A stretch of DNA of 64,000 nt from Cellulomonas fimi ATCC 484 (GCF_000212695.1 NC_015514.1:1736001-1800000); one strand, 5' to 3'. Counted from the first letter of the stretch, positions 35,093-44,034 are shown. Program-made: numbers and translations. Notes: generated by a model not told the origin, from the sequence alone.

Positions 35093-36358
35093 ATGGCCGA
35101 CCTGCACGTCACCTCCCGCGGCACGCCGCGCCCCGTGCCCGCGCCGTCCCCCGCGGACACCGAGCCGCGCACCTCGGTGCTCGGGCAGTGGAACAGCGCC
35201 GTCACGAGCTACTACGTGCTCATCGGGACCACCGCGCTGCTGCTCGTCATCGGGCTCGTCATGGTCCTGTCGAGCTCGAGCGTCGAGTCGCTCGACGAGG
35301 GCAACTCGCCGTACGCCGTCTTCTTCGACCAGGCGAAGTACGCGCTGATCGGCCTGCCGGCCCTGCTCGTGCTCGCGCGCGTGCCCGCTCGCTTCCTGCA
35401 GGCCGTCGCGTGGCCCGTGCTGGGCGTCGCGATCGTCTTCCAGCTGCTCGTGTTCGTCCCCGGCCTCGGGTGCGGCGCGGGCGGGAACCAGAACTGGGTG
35501 TGCGTGGGTGGCTTCTCGGCGCAGCCCTCGGAGGCGATCAAGCTCGCGCTCGCGGTGTGGCTCGGCGCGGTCCTCGCGCGCAAGCTCCCGCTGCTGCGGG
35601 AGTGGAAGCACGCGCTGATCCCGGCGGTCCCGGTGGCGGGCGTCGCGGTGCTCGTGGTGCTCGCCGGGCACGACCTCGGCACCGCGCTCGTCCTGCTGCT
35701 CCTCGTCTCGGGCGCGATGTTCGTCGCGGGCGTCCCGCTGCGGATCTTCGGGGTGGCCGCCGTCCTCGGCGCCGGGGTCGCGGCGGTCCTCACCGTGACG
35801 AGCGACAACCGGACGGCGCGCATCATGTCGTGGCTGTCGGCCGACTGCGACGCGAGCAGCGCGTGCTACCAGACGCTGCACGGGGGCTGGGGACTGGCCA
35901 GCGGCGGCTGGGGCGGCCTCGGGCTGGGGGAGAGCCGCGAGAAGTGGTCCTACCTGCCCGCGGCCCACAACGACTTCATCTTCGCGATCATCGGTGAGGA
36001 GCTGGGACTGATCGGCACGCTGCTCGTCCTCGGACTGTTCGGACTCATGGCCCTGGCTATGGTGCGCGTGATCCGACGCCACCCCGACCCGTTCGTCCGC
36101 GTGACGACGGGCGCGATCCTGTGCTGGATCATCGGCCAGGCGCTCGTCAACGTCGCGGTCGTCATCGGCCTCGCGCCCGTCATCGGGCTGCCGCTGCCGC
36201 TGGTGTCCGCGGGCGGGTCCGCGCTCATCATGACGATGGCCGCGCTCGGCGTCGTCATCTCGTTCGCGCGGTCCGAGCCGGGTGCCGCCGAGGCGCTCGC
36301 GGCCCGCGCCGGGGTCGTGCGCCGCTCGCTCGCGGTCGTGGGGCGGACCCGTGGCTGA
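35093..36358 (+). CDS. ftsW: Septal peptidoglycan glycosyltransferase FtsW (SEDS)
   Basis: SEDS-family polymerase that makes septal glycan strands together with FtsI. 421 aa with ten predicted membrane helices after a 40-residue cytoplasmic tail. Signatures: FDQAKYALIGLPALLVLARV, GGFSAQPSEAIKLAL, AGHDLGTALVLL, AAHNDFIFAIIGEELGLIG and LPLPLVSAGGSALI. The large extracytoplasmic loop (about residues 235-290) contains two cysteines (DCDASSACYQTLHGG) that could form a disulfide. ATG 35093 is 3 nt after murD, and the 3' end overlaps murG by 8 nt. Confidence 0.96.
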   Translation: MADLHVTSRGTPRPVPAPSPADTEPRTSVLGQWNSAVTSYYVLIGTTALLLVIGLVMVLSSSSVESLDEGNSPYAVFFDQAKYALIGLPALLVLARVPARFLQAVAWPVLGVAIVFQLLVFVPGLGCGAGGNQNWVCVGGFSAQPSEAIKLALAVWLGAVLARKLPLLREWKHALIPAVPVAGVAVLVVLAGHDLGTALVLLLLVSGAMFVAGVPLRIFGVAAVLGAGVAAVLTVTSDNRTARIMSWLSADCDASSACYQTLHGGWGLASGGWGGLGLGESREKWSYLPAAHNDFIFAIIGEELGLIGTLLVLGLFGLMALAMVRVIRRHPDPFVRVTTGAILCWIIGQALVNVAVVIGLAPVIGLPLPLVSAGGSALIMTMAALGVVISFARSEPGAAEALAARAGVVRRSLAVVGRTRG

Positions 36359-37490
36359 CGCCGGGGCCGTCCTGCTCGCCGGCGGCGGCACCGCCGGTCA
36401 CGTCAACCCGCTGCTCGCGGTCGCCGACGCGCTGCGTGCCCGCCGGCCCGGCGTCGGCCTGCGGGTCCTCGGCACCGCCGAGGGCCTCGAGTCCACGCTC
36501 GTGCCGCAGCACGGCCTGACGCTCGACGTCGTCCCGCGCGTGCCGCTTCCCCGGCGTCCCTCGGGCGACATGCTGCGGCTTCCCACGCGCCTGCGCGCCG
36601 CGGTCCAGGCCGCGGAGGACGCGATCGACGCGGGCGGTGCCCAGGTGGTCGTCGGGTTCGGCGGCTACGTGAGCACGCCCGCCTACCTCGCGGCGCGCCG
36701 CCGCGGGATCCCCGTCGTGGTGCACGAGCAGAACGCCCGGCCGGGACTCGCGAACCGGCTCGGGTCGCGGTGGGCCGCCGAGGTCGCGGTGACCTTCCCC
36801 GGCACGGTGCTGCCCGGCGCGCAGGTCACCGGCCTGCCGCTGCGCGCGGCGGTCGCCGACCTGCTGACGCGCCGCGACGCGGACGCGGCCGGGGTGCGCC
36901 GTGAGGCCGCCGACCTCCTCGGTCTCGCCGCGGACCGGCCCACGCTGCTCGTCTCGGGCGGCTCGCTGGGCGCCGTGAGCGTCAACACGGCCGTGGTGGG
37001 CGCGGCGGCCGCGCTGCTCGACGGCGGCGCGCAGGTGCTGCACCTGACGGGCCGCGGCAAGGCCGACGCGGTGCGCGAGGCACTCACCTCCGTCGAGGGG
37101 GCCGAGCGGTACCAGGTGCGCGAGTACCTCGCCGACATGCACCTGGCGCTCGCGGTCGCCGACGTCGCGCTGGGTCGCGCCGGTGCCGGCACGGTGTGCG
37201 AGCTCGCCGCGCTCGGGATCCCGGCCGTCTACGTCCCGCTGCCCGTCGGCAACGGCGAGCAGCGCCTCAACGCCGCGCCCGTCGTCGAGGCGGGCGGCGG
37301 CGTGCTCGTCGACGACGCGGACCTCACGCCCGCATGGGTGGGCGAGCACGTGCCGCGCCTGCTGGTCGGGCCGGGGGCCGAGCAGGAGCGCGCGCGCATG
37401 GGTGCTGCGGCCGCGACGGTCGGGGTCCGCGACGCCGCGGACCGCGTCGCGGCGCTCGTCGAGCGGCACCTGCCCGGGGGCACGGCATGA
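36351..37490 (+). CDS. murG: MurG N-acetylglucosaminyltransferase
   Basis: GT28 family enzyme converting lipid I to lipid II at the inner face of the membrane. 379 aa. Glycine-rich loops LLAGGGTAGHVNPLLAVAD (N-terminal) and VSGGSLGAVSVN (C-terminal donor domain), FGGYVSTPAYLAARR, VVHEQNARPGLANRL, and the UDP-GlcNAc site ALGRAGAGTVCELAALGIPAVYVPLP with ALGRAGAG in place of the common ISRSGA. GTG 36351 lies 8 nt inside ftsW. The stop overlaps murC (ATGA). Confidence 0.96.
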   Translation: MADAGAVLLAGGGTAGHVNPLLAVADALRARRPGVGLRVLGTAEGLESTLVPQHGLTLDVVPRVPLPRRPSGDMLRLPTRLRAAVQAAEDAIDAGGAQVVVGFGGYVSTPAYLAARRRGIPVVVHEQNARPGLANRLGSRWAAEVAVTFPGTVLPGAQVTGLPLRAAVADLLTRRDADAAGVRREAADLLGLAADRPTLLVSGGSLGAVSVNTAVVGAAAALLDGGAQVLHLTGRGKADAVREALTSVEGAERYQVREYLADMHLALAVADVALGRAGAGTVCELAALGIPAVYVPLPVGNGEQRLNAAPVVEAGGGVLVDDADLTPAWVGEHVPRLLVGPGAEQERARMGAAAATVGVRDAADRVAALVERHLPGGTA

Positions 37491-38911
37491 CCGGCGTGCA
37501 CGAGCTGGGCCGTGTCCACCTCGTCGGCGTGGGTGGTGCCGGGATGTCCGCGGTCGCCGCGCTGCTCGCCGCCCGCGGCCTCGACGTGCGCGGTTCCGAC
37601 GCGGCCGACGGGCCCGCGCTGCCGGGCCTGCGCGCCGCGGGAGTGCGTGTGCACGTGGGGCACGACGCGGAGCACGTCGCCGATGCCGACACGCTCGTCG
37701 TGTCGTCGGCGGTGCGGGAGTCCAACCCCGAGCTCGCCGCCGCCCGCGCCCGGGGGCTGCGCGTGCTGCACCGGTCCGAGGCGCTCGCTGCTCTCATGGC
37801 GGACCGGGACGCGGTCGCGGTCGCCGGTGCGCACGGCAAGACGACGACGTCGGCGATGGCGGCCACGGCGCTGCTGCACGCGGGCGCGGACCCGTCGTTC
37901 GCCATCGGGGGAACCGTCCTCACCGTGGACGGTGCGCTCGGCGGGAGCCGGGACGGCCGGGGACCGGCGTTCGTGGCGGAGGCCGACGAGTCCGACGGGT
38001 CCTTCCTCGCCTACGAGCCCCTCGTGGCCGTGGTGACGAACGTCGAGCCGGACCACCTCGACCACTACGGCTCGCGCGAGGCGTTCGAGGACGCGTTCGT
38101 GGCGTTCGTGCGCCGCGTGCGGCCGGGCGGCGTCCTGGTCGCGTGCGCGGACGACGAGGGCGCGGCGCGCCTGGTCGAGACCGCAGCCGCGGACCTCGCC
38201 GCGGCCGGCGTGCGCGTCGTCACGTACGGGCGGTCCGCGGGCGCGGAGGTCCGCGTGGGCGAGCAGCGTCCCGCGGACGGCGGCTGGGACGTCGACCTCA
38301 CGACGGACGCCACGACCGTGACCGTGCACCTCGCGGTCCCGGGCACCCACAACGCGCTCGACGCCGCCGCCGCGTGGGCCGCGGTGCGGGCTCTCGGGAT
38401 CCCGGCCGAGGAGGCCGCGCGCGCCCTGGGGGCGTTCCGCGGCACGGGCCGCCGGTTCGAGGACCGCGGCACCGCGGGCGGCGTGCGCGTGGTCGACGAC
38501 TACGCGCACCACCCGACCGAGGTCGCCGCCCTCCTGCGCGCGGCCCGCACGGTCGCGGGCGACGGCCGGGTGCTCGTGCTCTTCCAGCCGCACCTCTACT
38601 CCCGCACCCGCACGTTCGCGCGCGAGTTCGGTGCCGCCCTCGACCTCGCGGACGTCGCGGTCGTGACCGACGTGTACGCGGCCCGCGAGGACCCGGACCC
38701 GTCGGTGACGGGGGCGCTGCTCGTCGAGCACGTGCCGACGCCTGGCAGGGCGACGTTCGTCGCGGACCGCGTGGACGCGGCGCGGGCCGTCGCCGCGGCG
38801 GCCCGGCCGGGCGACCTGCTCCTGACCGTCGGCGCGGGGGACGTGACGGCGCTGGCCCCGGTGGTGCTCGAGGCGCTCGCGGCGCGAGCGGCGGACCAGG
38901 GCGCGCCGTGA
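37487..38911 (+). CDS. murC: UDP-MurNAc:L-alanine ligase MurC
   Basis: First amino-acid ligase of peptidoglycan precursor synthesis, adding L-Ala to UDP-MurNAc with ATP. 474 aa. N-terminal HLVGVGGAGMSAVAALLAARG, P-loop AGAHGKTTTSAM, metal site EADESDGSFLAYEP, NVEPDHLDHYGSREAF and C-terminal DDYAHHPTEVAALL with FQPHLYSRTRTFAREF. All MurC-specific. Overlaps murG and ftsQ by 4 nt each. Confidence 0.96.
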   Translation: MTGVHELGRVHLVGVGGAGMSAVAALLAARGLDVRGSDAADGPALPGLRAAGVRVHVGHDAEHVADADTLVVSSAVRESNPELAAARARGLRVLHRSEALAALMADRDAVAVAGAHGKTTTSAMAATALLHAGADPSFAIGGTVLTVDGALGGSRDGRGPAFVAEADESDGSFLAYEPLVAVVTNVEPDHLDHYGSREAFEDAFVAFVRRVRPGGVLVACADDEGAARLVETAAADLAAAGVRVVTYGRSAGAEVRVGEQRPADGGWDVDLTTDATTVTVHLAVPGTHNALDAAAAWAAVRALGIPAEEAARALGAFRGTGRRFEDRGTAGGVRVVDDYAHHPTEVAALLRAARTVAGDGRVLVLFQPHLYSRTRTFAREFGAALDLADVAVVTDVYAAREDPDPSVTGALLVEHVPTPGRATFVADRVDAARAVAAAARPGDLLLTVGAGDVTALAPVVLEALAARAADQGAP

Positions 38912-39900
38912 GCCCGTCGCGGCCGCCGCGCCCCCGTCCGGCCGCGGCACGACCGCGGCCGGACGCGCCGCGTCGACCGGCACCGCAGCAGGCGGCGCCG
39001 TCGGCAGCCCCGCCGACGACCGGGCCGGTCCCGACGGCGCAGCCGCACGCCCCCGAGACGCCTGCGGGCGAGTCGCCCACGCCGTTCGGCCGTGCGGTGA
39101 CGACCTACACCGCCGGCTCGCGCACGCTGGCCAGTCGTGGCGGGCCGGTCGCGCCGCCTGTGGTCTCGCCGACGTCGGTCGCGCGGTTCGAGGAGCGGGC
39201 GCGGGCACGCCGGACCGTGGCGCGGCGCAAGGCGGCGGGGATCGCCGGCGGCGTCGTGGTGAGCGGGGCGCTCGGGTGGTTGCTGCTGCTGTCGCCCGTG
39301 CTCGCGCTCGAGCCGGGCGAGGTGCGGGTCGAGGGGGCCGGGACCGTCGTGGCGGTCGACCAGGTGCTCGCGACCGTGGGCGCCCACACGGGGACGCCGC
39401 TGCCGCGGCTCGACACCGTGGGGCTGCGGGACGAGGTGCTCGAGGTGCCCGGCGTGCGCGAGGCGCGCGTGACGCGCGCGTGGCCGCACGGGCTGCTCGT
39501 CGTGCTCGTCGCGCGCGAGCCTGTCGTCGCGGTGCCCGAGGAGGGCGGCGCGGGCTTCGCGCTGCTCGACATGGAGGGCGTGCAGGTGGGCCGGGTCGAG
39601 GCGGCGCCCGAGGGCCTGCCGGTCGCGGACGTGCCGGTCGGCGAGGCGCGCACGCTGCGGGCTGTGCTCGACGTCCTGGAGCAGCTGCCGCCCGAGCTGC
39701 TCGCGCAGGTGCAGGGCGTCTCGGCGCGGACGCAGGACACGGTGACGATGCAGCTGCGCGACGGTGTGCGGGTCGACTGGGGGTCCGCAGCCGAGACGCC
39801 GCTGAAGATCGCGGTGCTCTCGACGCTGCGCTCGTCGGGCGCGGCGGCCGGTGCGACCGTCATCGACGTGTCGGCGCCCCGCCTCCCGATCACCCGCTGA
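38908..39900 (+). CDS. ftsQ: FtsQ division protein
   Basis: A 330-aa bitopic divisome protein. A proline-rich cytoplasmic tail (1-110), one membrane helix (about 111-133), a POTRA domain starting VRVEGAGTVVAVDQVLATVGAHTG and a beta domain with VREARVTRAWPHGLLVVLVAREPVV, the usual FtsQ/DivIB signature. Together with FtsL and FtsB it controls septal synthase activity. GTG 38908 overlaps murC (GTGA). The 110-residue tail is long for the family but typical of high-GC actinobacteria. A 216-nt gap with a separate promoter precedes ftsZ. Confidence 0.93.
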   Translation: MSPSRPPRPRPAAARPRPDAPRRPAPQQAAPSAAPPTTGPVPTAQPHAPETPAGESPTPFGRAVTTYTAGSRTLASRGGPVAPPVVSPTSVARFEERARARRTVARRKAAGIAGGVVVSGALGWLLLLSPVLALEPGEVRVEGAGTVVAVDQVLATVGAHTGTPLPRLDTVGLRDEVLEVPGVREARVTRAWPHGLLVVLVAREPVVAVPEEGGAGFALLDMEGVQVGRVEAAPEGLPVADVPVGEARTLRAVLDVLEQLPPELLAQVQGVSARTQDTVTMQLRDGVRVDWGSAAETPLKIAVLSTLRSSGAAAGATVIDVSAPRLPITR

Positions 39901-39954
39901 CGGCACGGGAGGGCGACGTGAGGCAGCGCGTCCCGCGACACGCGGCGTGGCTCG

Positions 39955-39983
39955 TTGAACCGGGGGCGTGCGGCACCTAGCGT
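39955..39983 (+). promoter_or_regulatory. ftsZ promoter
   Basis: TTGAAC (39955-39960), a 17-nt spacer and TAGCGT (39978-39983), giving an expected start near 39990 and a 127-nt leader. Confidence 0.65.
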
Positions 39984-40019
39984 CACGCACTGACAGCGCA
40001 CCTGACATAACTCTAACCC

Positions 40020-40041
40020 TCAACCTGAACCTGAAGGTTGA
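40020..40041 (+). promoter_or_regulatory. Inverted repeat in the ftsZ leader
   Basis: TCAACCT and AGGTTGA (7 bp, perfect) flank GAACCTGA, which itself repeats the AACCT core. It lies in an AT-richer 45-nt stretch about 30 nt after the predicted transcription start. Candidate operator or mRNA hairpin; the binding protein is unknown. Confidence 0.45.
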
Positions 40042-40116
40042 ACCCCGGCCGCGGCGTGTCGCGGCCGACCTCGCGGGCAGCACCCCGCGACCGGCTCGGA
40101 ACGAGAGGCACCCACC

Positions 40117-41373
40117 GTGGCAGCTCCGCAGAACTACCTGGCGGTCATCAAGGTCGTCGGCATCGGCGGCGGCGGCGTCAACGCCGTGAACCGCATGATC
40201 GAGGTCGGCCTCAAGGGTGTCGAGTTCATCGCCGTCAACACCGACGCCCAGGCCCTGCTCATGTCCGACGCGGACGTGAAGCTCGACGTCGGCCGCGAGC
40301 TCACGCGCGGCCTCGGCGCCGGCGCGGACCCCGAGGTCGGCAAGAAGGCCGCCGAGGACCACGCGGAGGAGATCGAGGACGTCCTGCGCGGCGCCGACAT
40401 GGTCTTCGTCACCGCGGGCGAGGGCGGCGGCACGGGCACGGGCGGCGCGCCCGTGGTCGCGCGCATCGCCCGCTCGCTCGGCGCCCTCACCATCGGCGTC
40501 GTCACGCGGCCGTTCACGTTCGAGGGCCGTCGTCGCTCGGTGCAGGCCGACACGGGCATCGAGGCGCTCCGCGCCGAGGTCGACACGCTCATCGTCATCC
40601 CGAACGACCGCCTGCTGTCGATCTCCGACCGCTCGGTCTCGGTCCTCGACGCCTTCCACTCCGCCGACCAGGTGCTGCTGTCCGGCGTCCAGGGCATCAC
40701 CGACCTCATCACCACGCCCGGCCTCATCAACCTCGACTTCGCCGACGTGAAGTCCGTCATGCAGGGCGCCGGCTCGGCGCTCATGGGCATCGGGTTCGCG
40801 CGCGGCGAGGACCGCGCCGTGCAGGCCGCCGAGATGGCGATCTCCTCGCCGCTGCTCGAGGCGTCGATCGACGGTGCCCACGGCGTCCTGCTGTCGATCC
40901 AGGGCGGCTCCGACCTCGGCCTGTTCGAGATCAACGAGGCCGCACGCCTCGTGCAGGAGGCCGCGCACCCCGAGGCGAACATCATCTTCGGCGCGGTCAT
41001 CGACGACGCCCTCGGCGACGAGGTGCGTGTCACGGTCATCGCCGCGGGCTTCGACGGCGGCGGCCCGGTCGTGCGGCGTGACGCACGCGCGCTCGGCCAG
41101 GTGAGCGGCGCGTCGGTGCGGCAGGTCCCGAGCGTGCCGACGCTGCCGACGCCGCGCCCGGTCGTGGACCCCGAGGACGACGTCCTGCCCGTGGGGTCGT
41201 ACGGGACGCCGCGGCCCGCCGCCGTCCCGCAGCAGCACGAGGTGCCCGCGTTCCTGTCGACCGAGGCGGAGCCGACGCCGGTGACCGGGGCGCTCGAGGT
41301 GCCGCGCATCTTCACCGAGGACGCGTCGCGGCGGGAGCGCGAGGAGCTCGACGTCCCCGACTTCCTCAAGTAG
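40117..41373 (+). CDS. ftsZ: FtsZ cell division tubulin homologue
   Basis: GTP-dependent filament protein forming the division ring. 418 aa. The tubulin signature GGGTGTG is at residues 103-109, with the GTP-contacting VNTDAQAL earlier and the T7 loop [11 protein letters not shown] later. A variable linker (about 320-405) is followed by the conserved C-terminal peptide LDVPDFLK, which binds partners such as SepF and FtsW. GTG 40117 ([20 protein letters not shown]). It has its own promoter and leader and overlaps pgeF by one base (TAGTG). Confidence 0.98.
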   Translation: MAAPQNYLAVIKVVGIGGGGVNAVNRMIEVGLKGVEFIAVNTDAQALLMSDADVKLDVGRELTRGLGAGADPEVGKKAAEDHAEEIEDVLRGADMVFVTAGEGGGTGTGGAPVVARIARSLGALTIGVVTRPFTFEGRRRSVQADTGIEALRAEVDTLIVIPNDRLLSISDRSVSVLDAFHSADQVLLSGVQGITDLITTPGLINLDFADVKSVMQGAGSALMGIGFARGEDRAVQAAEMAISSPLLEASIDGAHGVLLSIQGGSDLGLFEINEAARLVQEAAHPEANIIFGAVIDDALGDEVRVTVIAAGFDGGGPVVRRDARALGQVSGASVRQVPSVPTLPTPRPVVDPEDDVLPVGSYGTPRPAAVPQQHEVPAFLSTEAEPTPVTGALEVPRIFTEDASRREREELDVPDFLK

Positions 41374-42119
41374 TGCAGGACTCCGGTCCCGGCGTCGTCG
41401 TCGTGGACCTCGGCCCGGGGGTCCGGGCCGGGTTCACGACGCGGACGGGCGGCACGAGCCGCGCGCCGTACGGGACGCTCAACCTCGGGGCGGGCGTCGG
41501 CGACGACCCGCAGGCCGTGGCCGGCAACCGCCGCCGCGTGGGGGCATGGCTCGGTGGGCCCGTCGCGTTTGGCACGCAGGTGCACGGCCGGGACGTCGCC
41601 GTGCTGCACGAGGTCGACGACGACCCGCTCGCGACGGTCGGCGAGGTCGACGCGCTCGTCGGCGCACAGCCGGGCGTCGGGGTCGGCGTGCTGGTCGCCG
41701 ACTGCGTGCCGGTCCTGCTCGCGGACGCGGAGGCCGGGCTCGTCGCCGCGGTGCACGCGGGTCGCCGCGGGCTGGCGGCCGGCGTCGTGCAGTCGACCGT
41801 CGAGCGGCTCGTCGCGCTCGGTGCGCGCACCTCGCGGCTGCGGGCCGCGATCGGCCCCGCGATCGCCGGCGCGTCGTACGAGGTGCCGGTGGAGCTGCGC
41901 GACGAGGTCGCCCGGCTCGTGCCCGAGTGTGCGGCGCGGACGGCGTGGGGCACGCCCGCGCTCGACCTCCCGGCGGGCGTCGAGGCCGTCCTGGGCCGCG
42001 CGGGGGTGGGGCGCGTGACGCGTGTGGCGCGCGACACGTACGCCGATCCCGACCTCTTCTCCTACCGCCGCGACGGCCGGACGGGGCGGTTCGCCGGGGT
42101 CGTCCGGATCCTGGCGTGA
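41373..42119 (+). CDS. pgeF: Peptidoglycan editing factor PgeF (YfiH/LACC1-type)
   Basis: A 248-aa multicopper polyphenol oxidase-like (DUF152/YfiH) protein. In E. coli PgeF removes wrongly built muropeptide precursors, and relatives have purine nucleoside or phenol oxidase activities. The metal/active residues are His in FGTQVHGRDV, Cys in VADCVPVLLAD and His in AAVHAGRRGLAAG. The GFTTRTGGTS start and AIGPAIAGASYEVP middle are typical. GTG 41373 overlaps the ftsZ TAG by one base. In many actinobacteria a PLP-binding yggS/ylmE gene follows; here it is absent and sepF comes next after 179 nt. Confidence 0.93.
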   Translation: MQDSGPGVVVVDLGPGVRAGFTTRTGGTSRAPYGTLNLGAGVGDDPQAVAGNRRRVGAWLGGPVAFGTQVHGRDVAVLHEVDDDPLATVGEVDALVGAQPGVGVGVLVADCVPVLLADAEAGLVAAVHAGRRGLAAGVVQSTVERLVALGARTSRLRAAIGPAIAGASYEVPVELRDEVARLVPECAARTAWGTPALDLPAGVEAVLGRAGVGRVTRVARDTYADPDLFSYRRDGRTGRFAGVVRILA

Positions 42120-42298
42120 CCAGCACGGGCACACGTGCAGATGCGAGTCGCGTGTCGCGGGCGTGTCGCGGTGGCGGTCCTGGCCACGGTTGCTAGCGTG
42201 ACCGTCGGAGGGGAGCCCGCTGCACCTCGACGCCGGTCCACCGGCCTCGGGAGGCGGGCGCCGGGAGGACCGGAGAAGTCCGGGGAGGGAGCCAGGCG

Positions 42299-42781
42299 AT
42301 GGCCGGAGCGCTGCGCAAGACGATGCTGTACCTCGGCCTGGCCGACGACCGGTCCGAGCACGAGGAGTACCTCGAGGACCTCGACGCAGGAGATGTCGCC
42401 GTGGAGCACGAGTACGAGGCCCAGGTCACCCCGCTGCACCGTCCGGCACCGCGCACGCCCGCGCCCGTGCCCCAGCCGGCCCCGCTGGCCGGGGACCTGC
42501 GGCGGATCACGACGATCCACCCGCGCTCGTACAACGACGCGCGCAAGATCGGCGAGGCGTTCCGTGAGGGCACGCCGGTGATCATGAACCTGACGGACAT
42601 GGACGACGCCGACGCCAAGCGTCTCGTCGACTTCTCCGCCGGCCTGATCTTCGGCCTGCACGGAGCGATCGAGCGCGTGACGAGCAAGGTGTTCCTGCTG
42701 TCGCCCGCGCACGTCGAGGTGGCCGGCGACACGCCGGTGCCCGAGCAGGTCGGTCGGTCCGGCTTCTACAACCAGAGCTGA
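42299..42781 (+). CDS. sepF: SepF division protein
   Basis: A 160-aa FtsZ-binding protein that tethers the Z ring to the membrane in Gram-positive bacteria. The N-terminal [17 protein letters not shown] is the amphipathic membrane helix; an acidic/proline linker (20-65) leads to the SepF domain (about 68-148, [45 protein letters not shown] by its parts). ATG 42299 is preceded by GGGAGG. A TAGCGT box at 42194-42199 suggests a separate promoter. It ends 1 nt before yggT. Confidence 0.94.
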   Translation: MAGALRKTMLYLGLADDRSEHEEYLEDLDAGDVAVEHEYEAQVTPLHRPAPRTPAPVPQPAPLAGDLRRITTIHPRSYNDARKIGEAFREGTPVIMNLTDMDDADAKRLVDFSAGLIFGLHGAIERVTSKVFLLSPAHVEVAGDTPVPEQVGRSGFYNQS

Positions 42782-42782
42782 C

Positions 42783-43073
42783 GTGCGCCTGATCTTCAGC
42801 GTCCTGTACCTGGTCGTCCTGGCGTTCTTCCTGCTGCTGCTCGTCCGGCTCGTGCTGGACTGGGTCCAGTTCTTCGCGCGCGACTGGCGCCCTCGGGGGC
42901 CCGCGCTCGTGATCGCGGAGGCGACGTACACCGTCACCGACCCGCCGCTGAAGGCGCTGCGCCGGGTCCTGCCGCCCATCGGGATCGGCTCGATCCGGCT
43001 CGACCTGGCCTTCCTGGTCCTGGTCCTGGGCTGCTCCCTCCTCATGGCGCTGCTGAGCCGCCTTTCCGCATGA
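42783..43073 (+). CDS. YggT family membrane protein
   Basis: A 96-aa YggT/YlmG protein with two membrane helices (about residues 3-24 and 74-93) and a central loop carrying the family motif TDPPLKALRRVLPPIG. Relatives affect division-site or nucleoid organisation in plastids and cyanobacteria; the bacterial role is not settled. It starts at GTG 42783, 1 nt after sepF. A hairpin at 43096-43119 closes this transcription unit. Confidence 0.9.
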   Translation: MRLIFSVLYLVVLAFFLLLLVRLVLDWVQFFARDWRPRGPALVIAEATYTVTDPPLKALRRVLPPIGIGSIRLDLAFLVLVLGCSLLMALLSRLSA

Positions 43074-43095
43074 TGACCCTCCCCGAGGCCCGTCC

Positions 43096-43119
43096 GGGCC
43101 GGGTTCTCGCACCCGGTCC
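43096..43119 (+). terminator. Probable terminator between yggT and divIVA
   Basis: GGGCCGGGT/ACCCGGTCC, 9 bp with one G-U pair in RNA, 6-nt loop. It separates the ftsZ-yggT unit from divIVA. Confidence 0.6.
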
Positions 43120-43159
43120 GGCCGTGTGTCGGGGGACGTGCCCCCGTGGCAATCTCCGC

Positions 43160-43190
43160 TACGGTGGCCCGAGGCGGTCGGTCGACCGCC
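43160..43190 (+). promoter_or_regulatory. divIVA -10 box and leader inverted repeat
   Basis: TACGGT at 43160-43165 is a plausible -10. Just downstream, GGCGGTCG/CGACCGCC (43173-43180 with 43183-43190) is a perfect 8-bp inverted repeat with a 2-nt centre, placed at or right after the expected transcription start. Confidence 0.45.
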
Positions 43191-43227
43191 ACGGCCCGAC
43201 CGAGCTCGACCGACAGAGGTGACGACG

Positions 43228-43887
43228 ATGGCACTGCTGACCGCAGACGACGTCCTGAACAAGAAGTTCCAGGCGACGAAGTTCCGCGAGGGGTACGACC
43301 AGGACGAGGTCGACGACTTCCTGGACGAGGTCGTCAACACCCTGCGCGAGCTGCAGAACGAGAACGAGGACCTCAAGACGAAGCTCGCCGCGGCGGAGCG
43401 CCGCATCGCCGAGCTGAGCCGCGCGGGCGCCCAGCAGGCCGCCCCGGCCCCCAAGCCCGAGCCGGTCCCCGAGCTCGTCAAGCCGCAGCCGGCGCCGGTC
43501 GTCGCGCCCGTCCCGGTCGCCGCGCCGCAGCGTCCGAGCGAGCCCGAGTCCGCGACGGGCATGCTCGCGCTGGCGCAGAAGCTGCACGACGACTACGTCC
43601 GCAGCGGCCAGGAGGAGTCGGACCGCCTGGTCAACGAGGCGAAGACGCAGGCCAACCGCATCGTCCGCGAGGCCGAGGAGACGTCCCAGCGGACGCTCGG
43701 CCAGCTCGAGCAGGAGCGGTCGCTCCTCGAGCGCAAGATCGACGAGCTGCGCGTGTTCGAGCGCGACTACCGCACCCGGCTCAAGAGCTACCTCGAGAAC
43801 CTCCTCGGTGACCTCGACAACCGGGGCAACGCCCTGCCGCCGCGCTCCGGTCAGGCGCAGCCGGTGGGCGACGGCCAGAACATCTGA
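43228..43887 (+). CDS. divIVA: DivIVA/Wag31 polar growth protein
   Basis: A 219-aa coiled-coil scaffold that marks the cell poles and directs wall synthesis in actinobacteria. The lipid-binding N-terminal domain (1-60, ALLTADDVLNKKFQATKFREGYDQDEVDDFLDEV by its parts) ends in a first coiled coil, followed by a Pro/Ala/Val linker (about 70-108) and a second long coiled coil (about 110-200, rich in E/R/L). ATG 43228 is the conserved start; the Phe and basic residues that insert in the membrane (KKFQATKF) are present. It has its own promoter and a strong terminator (43942-43970). It closes the dcw cluster. Confidence 0.96.
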   Translation: MALLTADDVLNKKFQATKFREGYDQDEVDDFLDEVVNTLRELQNENEDLKTKLAAAERRIAELSRAGAQQAAPAPKPEPVPELVKPQPAPVVAPVPVAAPQRPSEPESATGMLALAQKLHDDYVRSGQEESDRLVNEAKTQANRIVREAEETSQRTLGQLEQERSLLERKIDELRVFERDYRTRLKSYLENLLGDLDNRGNALPPRSGQAQPVGDGQNI

Positions 43888-43941
43888 CCCAGGGCGGCGC
43901 CGGGCCGCGTCGCCACAGGTCACCAGCACCACGCACGACCG

Positions 43942-43970
43942 CACCACGCCGGGTTTCACCCGGCGTGGTG
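43942..43970 (+). terminator. Terminator of divIVA
   Basis: A perfect 13-bp stem (CACCACGCCGGGT and complement), loop TTC, followed by a T-rich TGTTGTGTC tail. Confidence 0.88.
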
Positions 43971-43972
43971 TG

Positions 43973-44001
43973 TTGTGTCATGACGTTCCCACGCATAAAG
44001 T
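43973..44001 (+). promoter_or_regulatory. Promoter of the TraR/DksA-type gene
   Basis: TTGTGT (43973-43978), a 17-nt spacer and TAAAGT (43996-44001). The -35 sits in the tail of the divIVA terminator. Confidence 0.5.
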
Positions 44002-44034
44002 CGCGTGACTTTCGAGGACAGGGGGGACCTGGAC

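Noticed and set aside
32192..36391. A minus-strand open frame of about 1,400 codons opposite murF-ftsW
   Set aside because: The plus strand carries complete, motif-bearing mur/fts genes. The antisense frame is low-complexity, Arg/Asp/Glu/His-rich sequence typical of GC-rich shadow frames, with no domain.
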